Assembly (NCBI RefSeq): GCF_019857205.1
Contig: NZ_JAHWXO010000001.1
Span: 248,001-312,000, forward strand
Direction of reading: 5' to 3'
Origin: Qipengyuania pacifica
GTDB taxonomy: Bacteria > Pseudomonadota > Alphaproteobacteria > Sphingomonadales > Sphingomonadaceae
DNA length: 64,000 bases
Below, piece after piece: positions 60,580 to 64,000 of the stretch. Made by a program: the position numbers and the translations under genes. How positions within the stretch are numbered: the stretch's first letter is position 1; every line of letters begins with the position of its first letter. The notes under the pieces are model-generated. The model had not been told where the DNA came from and searched no databases. It saw only the letters and a list, made by a program, of their open reading frames with translations.

Positions 60580-62250
60580 ATGGGAAGAGTTTCAGAGGCA
60601 AGAGATCAGTTCCCCAAGGACATTGGATGCGATCGGGCGGGGCAAAATGCCACCGAAGACGTGAATGTCCAGATGTTGCCGCGTGAATTGATACGTCGAA
60701 CCGGAAGCAATAATCCGAAAAAGGTCGCCTATGTCTGCGGGGACCGCGAAGCGAATTGGGGTCAAATGGATGCTCGCTCGGATCGCATTGCGGCCGTCCT
60801 GCTTTCGATGGGATGCCGTGTCGGCGACGCGGCTGCCATGATCGCTCCTGAATGCATTGAGGTTTATGAACATTTCTTCGCCTGCATGAAGACGGGCGCA
60901 ATCCGGGTGGGAATAAATCGCAGATTCACTCCTACTGAAATGATTCATGTGCTTAGAGATTCCAACGCAAGGTATCTCTTTGTTCACGCGTCTTGTACTG
61001 ATCAAATTGAAATTATCAGAGACGTTCTCGATGAGCTCGATATTGGGGTCATCGGTTTCGGCGGTGGTCATAATTTCGCGAGCGACCTTGATACATTGAC
61101 GGATGCCGTAGCCTCAGTGCCGGATATGCCCTTGCTCTCATCCGAAAATCCGTTGTTCTACAGCTATACTTCGGGAACTACCGGTGTGCCAAAGGGCGCT
61201 GTTTTAACCCACGGTGCGGTGACTGTCACAATACTTCATGCGCTGGCGGAATTCGGCTTCGTTCGCGATGATCGATTCTTCCTTCCAACCGGAAATGCCT
61301 GGGTTGCTGTGGTTCTCGCGTTTCTCGGTCTTGGCAATGGAATGACGCACATTATTGCTGATGGCGACTATGATCGGGGCACCTTCTTCGATACCGTGAA
61401 AGAGAAATCGGTCACGGCATTTCTTCTCGCTCCGACAATGCTCAAATGGGCACTTGAGGACAACAAGGCGACGCCGTTCGATCTCTCCTCCGTCCGCTTG
61501 ATTGTCTATGGCTCCTCCCCCGCTTCTCCGCACCTCATCAGGAGCGTGCATGAGACTTTCGGTAAAGACATGATCAATGTCTATGCGCTCACCGAGACGA
61601 CTTGGGGCGGGGTCTCCTTCCTCTCGCCGGAAGACCATCGGCGTGGTCTGAGCACAAAACCGAAGCTGCTTTCTTCAGTCGGGCGAGTTGCGTCTCATTT
61701 TGAAATTTCAATCCGAAGCGAAGACGGGCAACCAGTGGCCGTTGGGGAGCCCGGTGAAGTTTGGCTTCGCGGGCCCACGGTTATGGCCGAATACCTGAAT
61801 CTGCCGGAGCAAACGCAAGAAGTGCAGAGTGAGGGTTGGCTCCGCACGAATGATATCGGCTCGCTAGATGACGAAGGCTACCTATATCTTCTGGATCGAC
61901 AGAAGTTTCTCATAATTTCCGGGGGAGTTAATGTTTATCCCGCTTCCGTCGAGGAAGTGATCGTTAAGCATCCGGGTGTCGCGGATATTTGCGTTGTGGG
62001 ACTGCCTCACCCGGAATGGGGTGAAGCTGTTGTAGCGGTTGTTCATCGCGCTGATTCCCATCCCGAGCTGAGCCACACTGAATTGATCGAGTTCTGCAGG
62101 GACAAGCTCAACCGTCCCTCGGTTCCAAAGCACATTGTCTTCACACAAGAAGACTTTCCGCTGACGACAAACTTCAAAGTGCGAAAAAATGATGTTCGCA
62201 ATCTGCTGATGTCGAGGCCGCAGGACATACCTTGGGATCTCGAAGGGTGA
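60580..62250 (+). CDS. ipfF: Aryl-acid CoA ligase, ANL superfamily, ipfF-like
   Basis: 556 residues with an extended N-terminus. Motifs: YSYTSGTTGVPKGAVLTHG, VYALTETTWGGV, WLRTNDIGSLDDEGYLYLLDRQKFLIISGGVNVYPASVEE, and the lysine in PLTTNFKVRKNDVRN. It should convert the arylalkanoic acid to its CoA ester, the form needed by the dioxygenase and lyase. It is the second CoA ligase of the cluster and the closest counterpart of ipfF by position. Confidence 0.82.
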   Translation: MGRVSEARDQFPKDIGCDRAGQNATEDVNVQMLPRELIRRTGSNNPKKVAYVCGDREANWGQMDARSDRIAAVLLSMGCRVGDAAAMIAPECIEVYEHFFACMKTGAIRVGINRRFTPTEMIHVLRDSNARYLFVHASCTDQIEIIRDVLDELDIGVIGFGGGHNFASDLDTLTDAVASVPDMPLLSSENPLFYSYTSGTTGVPKGAVLTHGAVTVTILHALAEFGFVRDDRFFLPTGNAWVAVVLAFLGLGNGMTHIIADGDYDRGTFFDTVKEKSVTAFLLAPTMLKWALEDNKATPFDLSSVRLIVYGSSPASPHLIRSVHETFGKDMINVYALTETTWGGVSFLSPEDHRRGLSTKPKLLSSVGRVASHFEISIRSEDGQPVAVGEPGEVWLRGPTVMAEYLNLPEQTQEVQSEGWLRTNDIGSLDDEGYLYLLDRQKFLIISGGVNVYPASVEEVIVKHPGVADICVVGLPHPEWGEAVVAVVHRADSHPELSHTELIEFCRDKLNRPSVPKHIVFTQEDFPLTTNFKVRKNDVRNLLMSRPQDIPWDLEG

Positions 62251-62335
62251 AATAGATCGGCAATCCGAAGGTTGGTGTTGTTGCCTTCCTGAACGGCTTG
62301 CACTGTCAGTAATAGAAAAGGATTGGCTTAAAATC

Positions 62336-63187
62336 ATGGTAGATGCGAACCAAGAAGCCGCGCGCGCAGAAGTTGGCCAATCATTAGACTTTGGAGGATC
62401 CTCGACGAATTATCACGATGTCGGTGAAGGCCCGCCGGTTCTCCTTGTTCACGGTTCTGGCCCAGGGGTCACCGCCTGGGCAAACTGGCGTCTGAATATT
62501 CCGGTCCTTGCCGAGAGTTTTCGCGTCATCGCGCCCGACATGTTTGGTTTTGGCTATTCTGACAGCAAAGGCCGAATTCAGGACAAGCAGGTCTGGGTCG
62601 ATCAATTGGCCTCCCTTCTCGATGCGTTGGGTATCGACAAGATTTCGATGGTTGGAAATTCGTTCGGTGGGGGGGTCACACTCGCTTTCATGATTGCGCA
62701 TCCTGATCGGGTCGATCGTGCAGTTCTCATGGGGCCAGCAGGTCTGAATTTCCCCATCACCCCGGCGCTGGACAAGGTCTGGGGATACGAGCCATCGATT
62801 GAAGCGATGAGAGAGTCTCTCAAATATCTCGCCTGGGACCATTCTCGCCTGACGGACGATCTAATTCAATCACGTTACGAGGCCAGCATCCGTCCCGGCA
62901 TGCTGGAACCCTATCGCGAAACCTTTGGTGGCGAAGATCGCCAGAGCAATGTCGCCATGCTTGCCAGTCGCGAAGAGGACATCGGCAATATCGAGCACGA
63001 GACGCTAATTCTTCATGGAATTGCCGATCAGGTAATACCGCTGGACTCAACCGTGCGTCTGGCCGGCCTGATGAAGCGAGCAGATCTTCATCTGTTCTCC
63101 GAATGTGGTCACTGGGTCCAGATTGAACGCCTGGCGAGCTTCAACCGGATGGTGACGGAATTCTTCAAACACGGCCTCAAGGCTTAA
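62336..63187 (+). CDS. Meta-cleavage-product hydrolase (alpha/beta hydrolase)
   Basis: 283 residues. Catalytic set: oxyanion motif HGSGPGVTAW, nucleophile GNSFGG (Ser109), Asp in LHGIADQVIPLD and His in SECGHWVQIE. HGSGPG near residue 40 is typical of C-C bond hydrolases (CumD/XylF/DmpD/BphD). It cleaves the 2-hydroxymuconic-semialdehyde-type product of the next gene to an acid and 2-hydroxypenta-2,4-dienoate. It starts 85 bases after the ligase and ends 18 before the dioxygenase. Confidence 0.88.
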   Translation: MVDANQEAARAEVGQSLDFGGSSTNYHDVGEGPPVLLVHGSGPGVTAWANWRLNIPVLAESFRVIAPDMFGFGYSDSKGRIQDKQVWVDQLASLLDALGIDKISMVGNSFGGGVTLAFMIAHPDRVDRAVLMGPAGLNFPITPALDKVWGYEPSIEAMRESLKYLAWDHSRLTDDLIQSRYEASIRPGMLEPYRETFGGEDRQSNVAMLASREEDIGNIEHETLILHGIADQVIPLDSTVRLAGLMKRADLHLFSECGHWVQIERLASFNRMVTEFFKHGLKA

Positions 63188-63205
63188 TTAGAGAGGAGAT
63201 CGATC

Positions 63206-64000
63206 ATGGCAGTTACCGGAGTTATTCGTCCCGGATACGTACAGTTGAGGGTTCTGGATCTCGAGGAGGCGATTGAGCATTATCGCGATCGTATCGGCCT
63301 TAATCTCGTCTCACGCGAGGGCGACCGTGCGTTCTTCCAGGCTTTTGATGAATTCGACAGGCACAGCATCATCCTGCGCGAAGCCGACCATCCGGGCATG
63401 GACGTGATGGGTTTCAAGGTCGCTAAGGATACAGATCTCGATCATTTTGCCGAGCGTTTGCTCGATATGGGCGTTCATGTGGATGTGCTTCCGGAAGGTA
63501 AAGATCCTGGTGTTGGCCGCAAGATCCGGTTCAAACTTCCAACGCAACATGTTTTCGAACTCTATTCCGAGATGGAACTGTCGCAGACCGGCCCAGCAAT
63601 CAGCGACCCGGATGTCTGGGTGGTTGAACCGCGAGGCATGCGTGTGACCCGGTTCGATCACTGCGCACTCAACGGGGTAGATATCGCTGCTTCAGCCAAG
63701 ATCCTGGTCGATGCTCTCGATTTCTCGATCACTGAGGAACTGGTCGATGAGGCGAGCGGGGGACGCATGGCAATCTTCCTCAGCTGTAGCAACAAGGCGC
63801 ACGATGTCGCGTTCCTCGGCGCTCCGGAAGACGGCAAGATACATCATACGTCTTTTAACCTGGAATCGTGGCACGATGTGGGCCACGCTGCGGACATCAT
63901 CAGCCGCTACGATATTTCGCTAGATATCGGCCCGACGCGCCACGGCATCACCCGCGGTCAGACAATTTACTTCTTCGACCCGTCAGGCAATCGCAACGAA
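63206..64000 (+). CDS. xylE: Catechol 2,3-dioxygenase (XylE-type extradiol), truncated by the window end
   Basis: The window holds the first 265 residues; XylE has about 307. Two vicinal-oxygen-chelate modules are visible (VQLRVLDLEEAIEHYRDRIG, and RFDHCALNGVDIAAS). The Fe(II) ligands of XylE align with His152 (RFDHCA), the His pair in KIHHTSF (about 213-214) and Glu265 (PSGNRNE), the last in-frame codon of the window. It opens an (alkyl)catechol next to its hydroxyls. The AGAGGAG ribosome site is seven bases upstream. Fits the meta-cleavage route of the preceding genes. Confidence 0.92.
   Translation, partial: MAVTGVIRPGYVQLRVLDLEEAIEHYRDRIGLNLVSREGDRAFFQAFDEFDRHSIILREADHPGMDVMGFKVAKDTDLDHFAERLLDMGVHVDVLPEGKDPGVGRKIRFKLPTQHVFELYSEMELSQTGPAISDPDVWVVEPRGMRVTRFDHCALNGVDIAASAKILVDALDFSITEELVDEASGGRMAIFLSCSNKAHDVAFLGAPEDGKIHHTSFNLESWHDVGHAADIISRYDISLDIGPTRHGITRGQTIYFFDPSGNRNE

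Overview
The window looks like chromosome of an alphaproteobacterium of the order Sphingomonadales, probably an Erythrobacter/Novosphingobium-type organism. I infer this from high-GC coding sequence, MmcB, DUF6118 next to a Ti-type traA, an STN-domain TonB receptor with FecI/FecR, and an ibuprofen-type (ipf) aromatic gene cluster. No database search was possible, so every name rests on motifs, gene order and family memory.

Region 1 (1-13245) is ordinary core genome. It holds nadC translationally coupled to a LytS/LytR-type two-component pair, an HD protein, a DsbA-like oxidoreductase, an M48/TPR periplasmic protease, an alpha/beta hydrolase coupled to an App1-type phosphatase, a large PAS-like protein, a sterol desaturase/DUF2141 pair, mmcB and a spore-coat-U secretin-type protein.

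Region 2 (13246-36526) is a composite integrative island in a tRNA-Arg(CCG) gene. The 5' half of the original tRNA is stranded at 13246-13289 and a 3' half lies at 36482-36526. A third copy of the 3' half is at 31389-31433. An intact, divergent tRNA-Arg(CCG) with compensatory anticodon-stem changes sits just inside the left end (13412-13488). Element A (about 13290-31433) carries an IS1111-type insertion sequence, an ECF sigma/FecR/TonB operon, a glycan or glycolipid cluster (PAP2, nucleotidyltransferase, flippase, three glycosyltransferases, GtrA, EEP phosphodiesterase), AbiV, a broken NTase-HEPN gene, an iteron/DnaA-box origin-like site and a tyrosine integrase. Element B (about 31434-36526) is only 5 kb. 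It has DUF1643, a membrane-anchored dCTP-deaminase-like protein with a MazG-like partner, small genes, an AlpA regulator, a striking 142-bp nested dyad and its own integrase.

Region 3 (36527-51812) is a mobilizable, defence-rich stretch. It has a PIN-like protein, a membrane protein, DUF6118, a traA relaxase divergent from traC-traD across an oriT, a three-gene module (Lhr-like helicase, BrxD-like ATPase, membrane-anchored TerB protein), an AbiEi/AbiEii pair, phased repeats and two AlpA/excisionase genes.

Region 4 (51813-53922) is a graveyard of IS3 and IS21 fragments. Region 5 (54235-64000, cut by the window end) is a catabolic cluster: a TetR regulator, a divergent acyl-CoA ligase, then ring-hydroxylating dioxygenase alpha and beta, a thiolase-like aldolase, a DUF35 protein, an aryl-CoA ligase, a meta-cleavage hydrolase and a catechol 2,3-dioxygenase. 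The order matches ipfABDEF. The implied route is aryl-alkanoate to CoA ester, 1,2-dioxygenation, loss of the acyl side chain to give an alkylcatechol, then meta cleavage. The best candidates for something little described are the TerB/BrxD/helicase module, the degenerate Dcd/MazG pair on the 5-kb element with its dyad, and the element-borne replacement tRNA.
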